From assembly GCA_028101545.1 (NCBI GenBank), contig JAOHKZ010000003.1, forward strand, positions 34,910-98,909: 64,000 nt of DNA, written 5' to 3'. The position numbers were made by a program, and so were the translations under genes. Source of the DNA: Opitutales bacterium (GTDB lineage Bacteria; Verrucomicrobiota; Verrucomicrobiia; Opitutales; Seribacteraceae). Numbering within the stretch: position 1 is the stretch's first letter; every line of letters begins with the position of its first letter. Shown here piece by piece: positions 19,351 through 28,311 of this stretch. The notes under the pieces are model-generated. The model worked only from the letters and a program-made list of their open reading frames with translations. It did not search any database and was not told the DNA's origin.

Positions 19351-20084
19351 CGGTGGCAACCTGTACAGCTAAGCGGTGGATTAACACCCCAATTGTGTTT
19401 CATATCTAAACCTGAGTGAATGGAGTCAAAAGTTGAATTGTTAGAATCTGTTTGTTTCGTCCAGCTCAAGTTAGTCACTTCATTCATCGGGCGAAGGGAA
19501 TCTTCAGGGTTACGGTGGCAATCAAGGCAAAATGCCATACTTAAAGGTTTATCATGATGAACTACTTCCATTTGGTCAATCCTGCCATGGCATTCAACAC
19601 AACTAACCCCGCGATTAACATGAATGGCATGGTTGAAGTAAACATAGTCTGGCGTTTTGTGAATACGCACCCAAGGAACTGAAGGTCCTGTGGTAAGTAT
19701 ACCGTCACCGTTCAAATCTTCACCTTCTGAAAGTTTACCATCTTTGTTTGAGTCCTCTCCGAAATAGGAATCTCTGATAGGTGCAAGGAGAGGAGAATCC
19801 GCTTTGACATTTTTGTGGCAAGACATACAGACATTAGCAGATGGAATATTGGCGTGGGGCGATTTGTCTGCACCATGGTGACAGTAGCGACAATCTATGC
19901 CAAGTTCACCTGCATGAAACTCATGATTATATGATACTGGTTGAGTGGGTTGGTAACCAACTCGGGTGTATTTTGGCGTGGCGTAATAATTAATTCCAGC
20001 CGTTACAGCACCACCAATTAATCCGAGTGCAAAAATTACTTTTACTGGAATCGTGTTGGTCCATCTTGGGAAAAGGTTTCTCAT
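19347..20084 (-). CDS. actA: Alternative complex III pentahaem cytochrome c ActA
   Basis: The first gene of the operon encodes a periplasmic multihaem cytochrome with an N-terminal anchor (TIPVKVIFALGLIGGAVTAG). Five CXXCH sites are visible: CRYCH, CMSCH, CVECH, CLDCH and, at the extreme C-terminus, CTGCH. This matches the pentahaem ActA of ACIII. I chose ATG 20084, giving MRNLFPRW. The frame is open upstream to a TTG at 20126, which would add 14 less plausible residues. The 253 to 295 bases between this start and the divergent FAD oxidoreductase should hold the operon promoter. The insert SNKDGKLSEGEDLNGDG looks like a calcium-binding EF-hand-style loop. Confidence 0.92.
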   Translation of the reverse strand: MRNLFPRWTNTIPVKVIFALGLIGGAVTAGINYYATPKYTRVGYQPTQPVSYNHEFHAGELGIDCRYCHHGADKSPHANIPSANVCMSCHKNVKADSPLLAPIRDSYFGEDSNKDGKLSEGEDLNGDGILTTGPSVPWVRIHKTPDYVYFNHAIHVNRGVSCVECHGRIDQMEVVHHDKPLSMAFCLDCHRNPEDSLRPMNEVTNLSWTKQTDSNNSTFDSIHSGLDMKHNWGVNPPLSCTGCHR

Positions 20085-20379
20085 GCGATAAGAACTATGA
20101 TTTAAAGAAACGATTTCTCGCCTCAAAAATGAAGGATAGTTTCATTAAGACACTGGAAACATTCCAATCAAGAAAGGGAGATTTCTTGTATGGGCAAAAA
20201 GAAAAAACTGTAGTGGGCTTAAACACTCTTTCCACGCTACGAATTCGTGCTGTACCTTTCAATAGCAAACATTTTGATCGCCAACTATTAATAAAGCTTA
20301 ATTTGACTCATTAGTAAAACTTAACAAAATCAAATCTTGCTTTATTTAAAACAATCAACGAAATGCTGATGTAATAGAT
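20085..20379. promoter_or_regulatory. Divergent intergenic region between actA and the FAD oxidoreductase
   Basis: About 295 bases with no gene I can support. It lies between two divergent transcription units, so promoters for the act-oxidase operon and for the FAD oxidoreductase should be here. I could not identify a clear -35/-10 pair or operator. A short plus-strand frame crosses it but has no family resemblance. Confidence 0.4.
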
Positions 20380-22596
20380 TTGAAAACATTATCTCAAAGA
20401 AGCGATGTAGTTGTTGTGGGTTCCGGTTTGGCCGGAATATGTTCTGCCGTTGCTGCAGCTAGAGAAGGTGCAATCGTTAGGCTTGTAGAATCTCGTCCAT
20501 GTTTGGGCGGGCGAATAAGCAAAGAAGTACAATTTCCTTACGACTTTGAGGGTGCTACAAATTTTGCCTATCAAAGAGAGACAGGAATTCTGGAAGAGAT
20601 TATGTCTTCAATTTTTAAGGAAAATCATGAAGGTAACTATTGTGGTCAGGAGAGGGCTTTAACAAATTGGATTAAAAGAGAAAAAAGACTGGGAATATTT
20701 TTGGAGACTCAACTTTTTGAGGTGAAGAAAAATTCAGCCGGGGATAGGATTGAATCAATTATTGCGATTTCTAATGAATTAGAAAGTCGGATTTTATTTA
20801 AATCTCCCTTTTTTATAGACTGCTCCGAAACAGGAGTTTTGTGTCAATTAGCAGCTGCTCCAGGCGAGACAGGGTTAGACCAAAGTGAATATCAACAATC
20901 CTCTGCCTCGAGTGCATCTGTTCCTCTTAGAGCTGCTGCAAGTATGCAAATTAGTATTTCGGAGCATACGGTTCCTTTTAATTGTTCTTCATGGACTTCG
21001 CTAAAATGGGAGGATAATCATCGGTCAGCTCAAATTGATTTACTAGAATCTTTAAGCCAAGGAATCGAGGGAATTCATAATGTTGAATGGCTCGGAAAGA
21101 CTAAAAATGAATTAAGAATAAATTCAGCTGAATTAATTTGGTCTTCTTGGGATTATTTAAAGAATCGTTCACCTTTGGCAGCTCGGGCTAAAAACTGGAT
21201 TATTGAAGGATTTTCTCCTATCGCACTTAATGCTCAGGGGTATCGAGCAAATGGGGAATATGTTCTTACTCCCGAAGATATGGAAGGAGCTAGTCGTTTT
21301 TATGATTCAGTTGCACTTGGGCGAGCTCCATTGGATGTGGCAGATTCTCTTTTATCTTCACCACGAGGAAAAGTTGCACTCCCCCAGCCTTTTGAGATTC
21401 CGCTTCGTTCCTTATTTTCTAGTCGAATAAAAAATCTTTTTTTTGCAGGTGAGCACGCATCTGCCACTAGCAGAGCATCTGCAAGTTTTTCACACCCTCC
21501 CACTTCAGCTCAAATGGGGGAAGCAGTCGGGATTTGTGCTGCTTTATGCAACACTAAAGGTAGGCTACCTAGAACCATTGCAAAGCAAGGTAATGTAAAT
21601 GAATTAATCAAGCGATTGAACAAACGAAATCATTCTTGCAGTTTGCTCGGTGTGGAGGACTCTGACAACTTGGTTGTGGATTCAAAAGTGTTTGCATCAA
21701 CGACGACTAAAAATTTTGAAATGAATCGTTCCCTGGAGCCTAATCTTACGTCTCCCGACCAGATCTTAATTCAGTTCCCTGTTACTACTAAATGTATTAA
21801 CGAAATATCTCTTTATCTCGAATCTCGGGAAGATTGTGTCTTAGAATGTCGTCTTTTTGAAAGTGCTTCAGGAGTCAGCACAATTCCAGGTGCTTGCCTT
21901 GTTTCGGTTAGTCAAACTATTATAGCCGGAGGCCCGCGTTGGGAAAAGATTATTCTAGAGGCAGATGTCAATAAAGTTGGCTGGCATTTTATCGAATTTA
22001 AATTTGATAAAAAAATTATTATTTATGAACAAGAAAATGCTCCCGTTGGTTTACTTTCACACAATTTGATCAAGAGTTTTAAATCCGGTTTATTAAATCC
22101 ATACTCCGAGTATTTTCCCAAACTTCCTTCGTCTCCTTCTTTGGCATCGGTTCCCGCGTTTAAAGTTTCTCCGCCACAAGATGTTTATTGTGAGGAAAAC
22201 CTCAAGAATAAAGCAGTTCGCCCAAGTTCATTACCAAACTTATGGATTTCCGAAGAAACTAATTTTCAGTATCCCGAATACCTTGAGTTTCATTGGGACG
22301 ATCCGGTTGATATCTCAAAAATTCAAATTGTATGGGACTCAACTTTGGAATTTTTATACCCAAATCGTCCTCAGGTTTTTGGTCATTCGATTTTGCCATC
22401 TATTGTAAAAGATTATAAAATTTATTTCATGAATTCTGTCGGTCACTGGGTGGAATTATTAGAAGTATGTGGTAATGAAAATGGCTTTGCTTCTCATGAC
22501 TTTGATAATATCAACACCCGAGCAATTGAAATTGAAATTAAGGCAACGCATGGTTTAAATAGAGCTCAAGTCTATCAAGTGCGTGCTTATTCCTAA
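20380..22596 (+). CDS. FAD-dependent oxidoreductase with C-terminal discoidin-like domain
   Basis: A 738-residue protein. Residues about 8-40 form the dinucleotide-binding fold (VVVVGSGLAGICSAVAAA, then an acidic end of strand 2, VESRP, and LGGR). A second FAD-contact block appears near residue 350 (NLFFAGEHASATSRAS). This is the FAD_oxidored family common in planctomycetes, verrucomicrobia and lentisphaerae, often linked to glycan use, with substrates mostly unknown. The last 130 or so residues (PEYLEFHWDDPVDISKIQI to the C-terminus RAQVYQVRAYS) look like an F5/8 type C beta-sandwich. No signal peptide is evident, so a carbohydrate-binding tail would act in the cytoplasm or follow an unusual export route. 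The start is TTG at 20380. Confidence 0.78.
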   Translation: MKTLSQRSDVVVVGSGLAGICSAVAAAREGAIVRLVESRPCLGGRISKEVQFPYDFEGATNFAYQRETGILEEIMSSIFKENHEGNYCGQERALTNWIKREKRLGIFLETQLFEVKKNSAGDRIESIIAISNELESRILFKSPFFIDCSETGVLCQLAAAPGETGLDQSEYQQSSASSASVPLRAAASMQISISEHTVPFNCSSWTSLKWEDNHRSAQIDLLESLSQGIEGIHNVEWLGKTKNELRINSAELIWSSWDYLKNRSPLAARAKNWIIEGFSPIALNAQGYRANGEYVLTPEDMEGASRFYDSVALGRAPLDVADSLLSSPRGKVALPQPFEIPLRSLFSSRIKNLFFAGEHASATSRASASFSHPPTSAQMGEAVGICAALCNTKGRLPRTIAKQGNVNELIKRLNKRNHSCSLLGVEDSDNLVVDSKVFASTTTKNFEMNRSLEPNLTSPDQILIQFPVTTKCINEISLYLESREDCVLECRLFESASGVSTIPGACLVSVSQTIIAGGPRWEKIILEADVNKVGWHFIEFKFDKKIIIYEQENAPVGLLSHNLIKSFKSGLLNPYSEYFPKLPSSPSLASVPAFKVSPPQDVYCEENLKNKAVRPSSLPNLWISEETNFQYPEYLEFHWDDPVDISKIQIVWDSTLEFLYPNRPQVFGHSILPSIVKDYKIYFMNSVGHWVELLEVCGNENGFASHDFDNINTRAIEIEIKATHGLNRAQVYQVRAYS

Positions 22597-22674
22597 AAAT
22601 CCTATCGAATAAATCAGTTTGCATTCAATCGCATTGACCATCATGTTAGTATTTCAAATCAAAATTATTTGCCC

Positions 22675-24030
22675 ATGAATGCACTAGCCGTACTTTTTCG
22701 ATTGTTAAGTTTATTTTCAGTTGCAGGTCTTGCAGCCTTTTTGTGGATCAGTTCTGAAACTAAGAAATTGCAAAAAAATGTTTTCTTGGATGAGCAGGTC
22801 AAAAATGGTTATTTGATACTTCAGTCCTCGAAAGAAGCTCAATGGAAAGACATATCTGACAAGCGGAGTAGTTTTAGTGAAGTTTTTGATGACAACCAAC
22901 CAGTTGGCTTAAATGACGAAAACCCGCTTGCTGAAGCACTCTCAAACTTAAGATCATCCGAAGATGCTATTCTTAGAAATCCCGATTACCGAGACGCTTT
23001 GGAGGCGCATTCAATGGAGTTTGGAGCAAATACCTTTATTTGGGATTCTGAATCCAAGATTTGGAAGAGTAATCCTGGGGTTAAAGCAGAGTCTATCGCT
23101 AGTCTGAAAGATCCCTTTACCGATGAGACGCTTTTCCCTAAAGAGGATGTCAAAAAAGAAGATGGCTCAGTCATTCCAGGCGTTTCTCGTGAAAACCGTC
23201 TTCGTACAGTACTTGGCATGTTTTACAAGGACCGACATGACAAGTTTTCTGAAATTGGAAAATTGAGAGCAATGATTGTTGAAAGAGATGAGGCGCTTCG
23301 TGAATCCCAAAACCTTTTTGAAAAAATGAAAGAGCAAAAGGAGGACTGGGAGAGAAAATCCGGAGAGTTTGAAGTTAAGCTCGGTCAGACCGAAGCCGAT
23401 TTGACAACTGAAAAAGCAGAAAGAAAGTCCGAGAAGGAAGCCTCCGATCAGCAGATAGTTGTTCTTAATAACAACATTGCTGGACTGGAGCAGCAAAAGT
23501 TGGATAATGAAAAAAAACACATTGCTGAAATCGACCAAATGAAAGTCGAGCATGGAGAAAAAATCAAAGCACTTGGGAAAGAGATTACTTTAGCTGATGC
23601 TGCTGGTTATAAACGAGGAATTGATGAAATGGTTGCAAAGCAGACTGGAGGAGAAAATCTGGAAGAAGGTACCGCGTTGGCAGTCAACCCATTTGCTGCT
23701 GCTAATGAGGGACCTCCAATGGTTCCTGATGGAACGGTTGAGGAAATAACTGAAATGTCAGAAATTAATGAGTTTGGCGTTACCTCAACGATAGCAAGAA
23801 TAGATAGTAGATCAGGAATGCTGATGCTCCCGATCGGGTCTGATAGAGGATTAACTGCAGGTGAAATTTTCACTCTTTGGAAGGGGCAAAGAGAAGCAGC
23901 AAGGATAAAAGTTCAAAGTACTGACAAAGGTTTTGCATTGGCTTATATCCTTCCTAGGTTTGGAGAACCAAATCGACTTAGACCAGGAGATTTGATACAA
24001 ATTGTTCCAGAAAAAAAGAAAACTCTTTAA
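22675..24030 (+). CDS. Membrane-anchored coiled-coil protein of unknown function
   Basis: A 451-residue protein not matching a family I know. It has an N-terminal membrane segment (LAVLFRLLSLFSVAGLAAFLW), a polar region, then a strongly charged heptad-like coiled coil from about residue 190 to 310, a short spacer, and a C-terminal beta-rich domain (about 360-445) with IDSRSGMLMLPIGSDRGLTA and GEIFTLWKG, similar in style to small FlgT-C or barrel-like domains. I prefer ATG 22675 over TTG 22669. The architecture suggests a periplasmic spacer or scaffold. A small lipoprotein gene follows 10 bases later, probably co-transcribed. Confidence 0.72.
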   Translation: MNALAVLFRLLSLFSVAGLAAFLWISSETKKLQKNVFLDEQVKNGYLILQSSKEAQWKDISDKRSSFSEVFDDNQPVGLNDENPLAEALSNLRSSEDAILRNPDYRDALEAHSMEFGANTFIWDSESKIWKSNPGVKAESIASLKDPFTDETLFPKEDVKKEDGSVIPGVSRENRLRTVLGMFYKDRHDKFSEIGKLRAMIVERDEALRESQNLFEKMKEQKEDWERKSGEFEVKLGQTEADLTTEKAERKSEKEASDQQIVVLNNNIAGLEQQKLDNEKKHIAEIDQMKVEHGEKIKALGKEITLADAAGYKRGIDEMVAKQTGGENLEEGTALAVNPFAAANEGPPMVPDGTVEEITEMSEINEFGVTSTIARIDSRSGMLMLPIGSDRGLTAGEIFTLWKGQREAARIKVQSTDKGFALAYILPRFGEPNRLRPGDLIQIVPEKKKTL

Positions 24031-24040
24031 CCTTCACTTT

Positions 24041-24202
24041 ATGAAAAATATTATATCTATAATTTCATTAATTGGAATTACGCTCTTTTTATCAGGTTGT
24101 TTTACTGCCTCTCCTGAAACATCCAAGATGCCACAAGGCCGCCCCGCTAACTGGGAGTATAGCTTACCTGGCGGGTTTGATAGAGGTGGTTTCAGTCGTT
24201 AG
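24041..24202 (+). CDS. Small lipoprotein
   Basis: A 53-residue protein starting at ATG 24041. Its N-terminus is a classical lipoprotein signal: MKNI, a hydrophobic core and the lipobox LSGC, with acylation expected at Cys19. The mature peptide is only about 35 residues, rich in Gly, Pro and Arg (GGFDRGGFSR end). It lies 10 bases after the coiled-coil protein and before rsmI, probably in the same transcript. Function unknown; such peptides often tether envelope complexes. Confidence 0.7.
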   Translation: MKNIISIISLIGITLFLSGCFTASPETSKMPQGRPANWEYSLPGGFDRGGFSR

Positions 24203-24228
24203 CGCACGCAAGCTCGATCTACATCCCG

Positions 24229-24930
24229 GTGACAGAGTTGCAACCTGAAGGGGTTTTGTGGTTAGTTGCCACCCCCATTGGGAACCTTAAGGACTTTACT
24301 ACTCGCGGGGTCGAAGTGCTTTCGCTTGCTGACCTTATTGCCTGTGAAGACACTCGAGTTACTACCAAATTATTAGGTTTTCTGTCTCTCTCAAAACCTC
24401 TTGTTTCATATCGAGAGGAAAACGAAAAAGTAAAATCTGTTGAACTAGCTGAATTAATTTCTTCGGGGCAATCGGTTGCATTAGTTTCGGATGCAGGTTA
24501 CCCCGGAATTAGTGACCCGGGGTTTCGTTTGGTTCGGGAATGCAGAAGAAGAGGAATTAAAGTTTGTCCAATCCCAGGAGCAAATGCCGCAATTACTGCC
24601 CTTGCTGCATCGGGTCTACCTACACATCAATTTATTTATCTTGGTTTTCTTCCCAAGAAGTCGGCAGCAGCCAAAAAAGTCTTTGAGCAATGGAAAGAGT
24701 TTGAGGGTTCTCTCGTCTTATACGAGTCTAAGCACAGAATTGATAAAACCCTTTCCTGCATCAAAGAAATAATGGGAGAAGAGAGGTTTGTTTGTTTGTC
24801 TCGGGAGATTACTAAATTACATGAAACTTTTCATATTGGAACCACTGCGAATGTAATAGAGAAGATGAAAACGAGTAGTACTAAAGGGGAGTTTACAATC
24901 GTTGTGGCCCCTGAGGGGTATTCTTTGTGA
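24229..24930 (+). CDS. rsmI: 16S rRNA 2'-O-ribose methyltransferase RsmI (C1402)
   Basis: A 233-residue tetrapyrrole-methylase-fold enzyme that methylates the ribose of C1402 in 16S rRNA using S-adenosylmethionine. Family hallmarks are LVATPIGNLKDFTTRGVEVL at the N-terminus, LIACEDTRVT, the glycine-rich VALVSDAGYPGISDPG and PIPGANAAITALAASGLPT. The length is slightly below the E. coli protein because the C-terminal extension is missing. The start is taken as GTG 24229; a TTG at 24238 is possible. It is followed 15 bases later by the Ppx/GppA gene. Confidence 0.95.
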   Translation: MTELQPEGVLWLVATPIGNLKDFTTRGVEVLSLADLIACEDTRVTTKLLGFLSLSKPLVSYREENEKVKSVELAELISSGQSVALVSDAGYPGISDPGFRLVRECRRRGIKVCPIPGANAAITALAASGLPTHQFIYLGFLPKKSAAAKKVFEQWKEFEGSLVLYESKHRIDKTLSCIKEIMGEERFVCLSREITKLHETFHIGTTANVIEKMKTSSTKGEFTIVVAPEGYSL

Positions 24931-24945
24931 GACTTATTTATTGTT

Positions 24946-25887
24946 ATGACGGTTGCTATTTTAGATATTGGTTCTAACACATCCAAAGTTTTAGTCGCTC
25001 GAAAAGATGATTGTGGACTCGTTACTGAAGTTGCTCAGAAAAGCTTGCCCTGTCGCTTGGCAAAAGGATTAGGAAAAGGAAACTTAATACTTTCTGAAGC
25101 ATCTATTGAGACTACAGTTAAAGTTGTTTCTGACCTGCTTACTTTTTCAAAAGAATTCTCTCCCTATTTTACTAAAATTGTGGCGACCGAAGCCTTGCGG
25201 CTTCTCAGTAATGCTGATGTCTTTATCGAAAGGATTGAGAAAGAATTTGGGATTTTAATTGATGTAATAAGTGGTTCACAAGAAGCATCTTACATCGCAA
25301 GAGGTTTATTAACTGATCCGGCTATCTCATCGTTGACCGAATTTCATGCCATTGACCTTGGTGGAGGTAGTTTGGAGATAATGAGAGTGGTTAATGGTAC
25401 ACCTCAAGATGTTACGAGTCTACCATTGGGAGCGGTTGTTATAGCCGAAAAGTTTTTTGGGAACCTAAGTTTAAAGCCTCTCTGTAAGGACATTTTGGCG
25501 TTGCAAAATTACATTTCTCAGATGTTGAAGGACGATGCCTTTTCAATCACTCAAAAATGTGACCATTTAGTTGGTACGGGTGGATCTATTTTATTTATAA
25601 GGCGTTTAATTAGTTCCTTTAAAGATATTGAATTCTTCAGTAATTCGAATTTGAGTTTTTCTGATATTGAAAAAATTACTAAGCAAGTTAATTCCCTGAG
25701 CTTAAGTGAGAGAACTGTTCAATTTGATAAATTACCTCGTGATCGCGCGGATGTTTTCCCTGCTGCCCTTATTGTTGTTATGGAGCTTATGAAATTTTTT
25801 AAATTAGAAAATTTAACCCACTCCTTTCATAACCTACGATTTGGGTTAGCTGACGAATTGCTCACTGATCTTGACCCGTCACATTGA
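24946..25887 (+). CDS. Ppx/GppA family phosphatase (exopolyphosphatase-like)
   Basis: A 313-residue protein of the ASKHA fold. Motifs visible are AILDIGSNTSKVLVAR at the N-terminus (phosphate 1), ATEALRLLSNADVF, AIDLGGGSLEIM (phosphate 2) and LVGTGGSILFIRRL. The protein is the short form, lacking the C-terminal HD-like domain of E. coli Ppx and GppA. It could hydrolyse polyphosphate or pppGpp; the sequence alone does not decide. It lies 15 bases downstream of rsmI and converges with the GH13 gene, with 17 bases between the stops. Confidence 0.88.
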   Translation: MTVAILDIGSNTSKVLVARKDDCGLVTEVAQKSLPCRLAKGLGKGNLILSEASIETTVKVVSDLLTFSKEFSPYFTKIVATEALRLLSNADVFIERIEKEFGILIDVISGSQEASYIARGLLTDPAISSLTEFHAIDLGGGSLEIMRVVNGTPQDVTSLPLGAVVIAEKFFGNLSLKPLCKDILALQNYISQMLKDDAFSITQKCDHLVGTGGSILFIRRLISSFKDIEFFSNSNLSFSDIEKITKQVNSLSLSERTVQFDKLPRDRADVFPAALIVVMELMKFFKLENLTHSFHNLRFGLADELLTDLDPSH

Positions 25888-25904
25888 TCCTCACTGAACA
25901 AGTT

Positions 25905-28229
25905 TTATTTAATATCCCAGACTTGAATAGATATTGGGGGGACTGAGCCAAAGTTTGAAGTTTTCTCACCAAGTAAAATCAATTTACTTCTTTTAATTTT
26001 TATGTCTGGTATTGATAGCTTTACTTCTTGATCGCTTGGATTGATCAAAATGAGAAGGGAGGAATTTTCAGAATCACGATCAGGCGAATGGATGAAAAGC
26101 CCAAATGAATTTTTCGGACCATCAATCGTATGGTATTGTTCCTCAGGAATAAATTCAGATAAACGCAGTAGATTTCCATGCTGTGAAGAGCGAAATGAAA
26201 TCAATTTTTTCGTCCAATTATGAAAATTTTCTGTATGAGTGAATTCATTGTATTTCAATGCATTTAAATCTCCTCTTTGGTAGGTGTTTTGAACTCCTTT
26301 TTTGCTGCGTAGATAGTCCTGGCCTGATCCGAGCATTGGAATTCCTGGAGAAAGAAGTAGAACCCCCATTGCAATCATTGCTTGTTTGACAACTTTTTCA
26401 GGAGGCGAACCATTAACCCATTCTTCGTGTGAGCAAAGGCGATCAATAAAGGTGAAATCATCATGGGATTCGAGGTAATTAATCGATTGCCAAGGATAAA
26501 GGTTATCTTTGTCGAGTTTGCCCTTAAGTAATTCTATCATCTCAGTTGAAGACCCATGACCTTTAACATATTGGAGCAGTTTTTCTCTGCAATTGTCACT
26601 CCATAAACTATATTTTAACTGGTTTATTTCCAGCGGTAACCTGCCTCGGAAACTCCATGGTTCCGCAATCAAAATTAGTTTTGGATTCACCTTCAAAAGT
26701 TCGCTTTCAATTTCAGCGAGAAGGCTTAACCCCAATAGTTCACCAAGGTCGAACCGAAAGCCGTCAACTTTGTAATCATTAACCAATGAAAGCAGGCTAT
26801 CAATAATCAACCTGCGGGCCGGTTGAGATTCAGCATTTATATCGTTTCCGCAACCGCTATGATTATTTAAGACTCCATTTTCTGTAGTTGAGAAATATAA
26901 TTCACGGTCCAAAAAGGAAAGGTGTGCGGGAACTCCTACATGATTATAAACCACATCGATTATAACCGATAATTTTGCCTTGTGTAGTGCGGTGACCAAA
27001 TTTTTGAATTCGTAAATGGCAGATCCATTTTCTGGATTGCTTGCATAAGAAGAGGCAGGAGCAAAAAAATTAACCGACATGTAGCCCCAATGGTATTCGT
27101 TTTTAGTGCGGGCATCGAACTCGTGAATGGGTTGAAGTTCGATTGCATTTACTCCGAGTTTTTTGAGGTAGCAATCTTCAGATTGTAACCAACGAGTTAA
27201 CCCTCTAAATTCCAGTCTTTCGTCCTCTGTCAAGTCAAGCGGTGCATAAGCAAGCAAGTCCCTAACATGAGTTTCTAAAATAACCAAGTCTTCCACTTTT
27301 GGAATATCAAAAGATGTGTTGTTTGTTTCATGTCTTTTAATACTTAGGGCTAGACCCGGACCATCTCTTCCAATCATTGCTTTTGCATATGGATCCACCA
27401 CTTCTTTGACAAAAAAAGTCCCATCGGCTTTACCTTTTGTATTTTGCACGGAATATTTGTAGAGCATGCCCTCGCAATCCATGGGGAGTTCTACGCACCA
27501 ACTTCCATCATCTGATCTTTCCATTGAGTAATGCTCAAATTGTTTTTGTTGGAATGATTTTTTTATTAATAATTCCATCTTGGAAACTCTGGGTGCAAAT
27601 ACTCGGAATTTTGAACCTATTCTTGATTTTGAAAAACCAAATTCTCCCCTAGGTTTAAAATGGATCCATTGATCTAGGTTTTCTTTACCCGGACCTTCGA
27701 CTAATTCAAAACTGAGAATATCTTTTCCTGTTCTGTTTGCATTGAATAAAAAGTTTCTTGTACCAACCTTATTCTGTTCGCTGCATGAAAAAGAAGAATC
27801 AGGTTCAATCCACTCGCCCTGGTCGGTAATAAATTTAAATGAGAAAGGATTTTGTAATAATACTTCACTCCACTTTAAATTCAATACATGTATAGAGGGT
27901 TCTTCAGGAATTCGTTTTAAAGCCCACTTCTTATTTCCAATGCAATTATCCCAATCATTAATATCGGATGCGAGGTAGATTACACTCTTTTCTTTAGGAA
28001 AGAATGAGACCTCATTTGTATCTATTAAAAATTGTGCATTATCTCCCATTTTTGTATATCCACCAATTTTTGCTCTTTCGATTGGTTGTAGAATTGAAAA
28101 AGAAGTTCCCATTAAACCCGATTCCTCGACTAAGTCTTCGGGTAAGCGATTACCTTCCCAGTCTTTTTCCAAGAATACTAGACCTTGAGTATCATTTTTT
28201 TTCCGAACACATCCACCTCTAGAATACAT
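25905..28229 (-). CDS. GH13 glycogen debranching/pullulanase-type enzyme
   Basis: A 774-residue cytoplasmic alpha-amylase family enzyme. The N-terminal part has beta-sandwich character, with a CBM48-like domain before the barrel. Barrel motifs are VVYNHVG (region I), DGFRFDLGE (region II, nucleophile Asp494), LIAEPW (region III, acid/base Glu523) and NYLESHDDF (region IV, Asp590). Region II and the overall layout fit pullulanase/isoamylase subfamilies that cut alpha-1,6 branches. No signal peptide is seen, which suggests intracellular glycogen or maltodextrin work, consistent with malQ at the left end of the window. The first 70 residues are unusual and may be an extra N-terminal module. Confidence 0.86.
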   Translation of the reverse strand: MYSRGGCVRKKNDTQGLVFLEKDWEGNRLPEDLVEESGLMGTSFSILQPIERAKIGGYTKMGDNAQFLIDTNEVSFFPKEKSVIYLASDINDWDNCIGNKKWALKRIPEEPSIHVLNLKWSEVLLQNPFSFKFITDQGEWIEPDSSFSCSEQNKVGTRNFLFNANRTGKDILSFELVEGPGKENLDQWIHFKPRGEFGFSKSRIGSKFRVFAPRVSKMELLIKKSFQQKQFEHYSMERSDDGSWCVELPMDCEGMLYKYSVQNTKGKADGTFFVKEVVDPYAKAMIGRDGPGLALSIKRHETNNTSFDIPKVEDLVILETHVRDLLAYAPLDLTEDERLEFRGLTRWLQSEDCYLKKLGVNAIELQPIHEFDARTKNEYHWGYMSVNFFAPASSYASNPENGSAIYEFKNLVTALHKAKLSVIIDVVYNHVGVPAHLSFLDRELYFSTTENGVLNNHSGCGNDINAESQPARRLIIDSLLSLVNDYKVDGFRFDLGELLGLSLLAEIESELLKVNPKLILIAEPWSFRGRLPLEINQLKYSLWSDNCREKLLQYVKGHGSSTEMIELLKGKLDKDNLYPWQSINYLESHDDFTFIDRLCSHEEWVNGSPPEKVVKQAMIAMGVLLLSPGIPMLGSGQDYLRSKKGVQNTYQRGDLNALKYNEFTHTENFHNWTKKLISFRSSQHGNLLRLSEFIPEEQYHTIDGPKNSFGLFIHSPDRDSENSSLLILINPSDQEVKLSIPDIKIKRSKLILLGEKTSNFGSVPPISIQVWDIK

Positions 28230-28311
28230 ACCCTATCTTCATATCCACTCTTTTAACCTAGCCAACCGAAAAATTTTGCCCAATCGAGCACTTTGGATTA
28301 TGAGGTAATAA

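Noticed and set aside
20027..20314. Plus-strand frame crossing the actA start and the divergent region
   Set aside because: Overlaps the start of actA on the opposite strand, has no recognisable motif, and the intergenic part alone is short and basic. It could be a leader peptide only at very low confidence.
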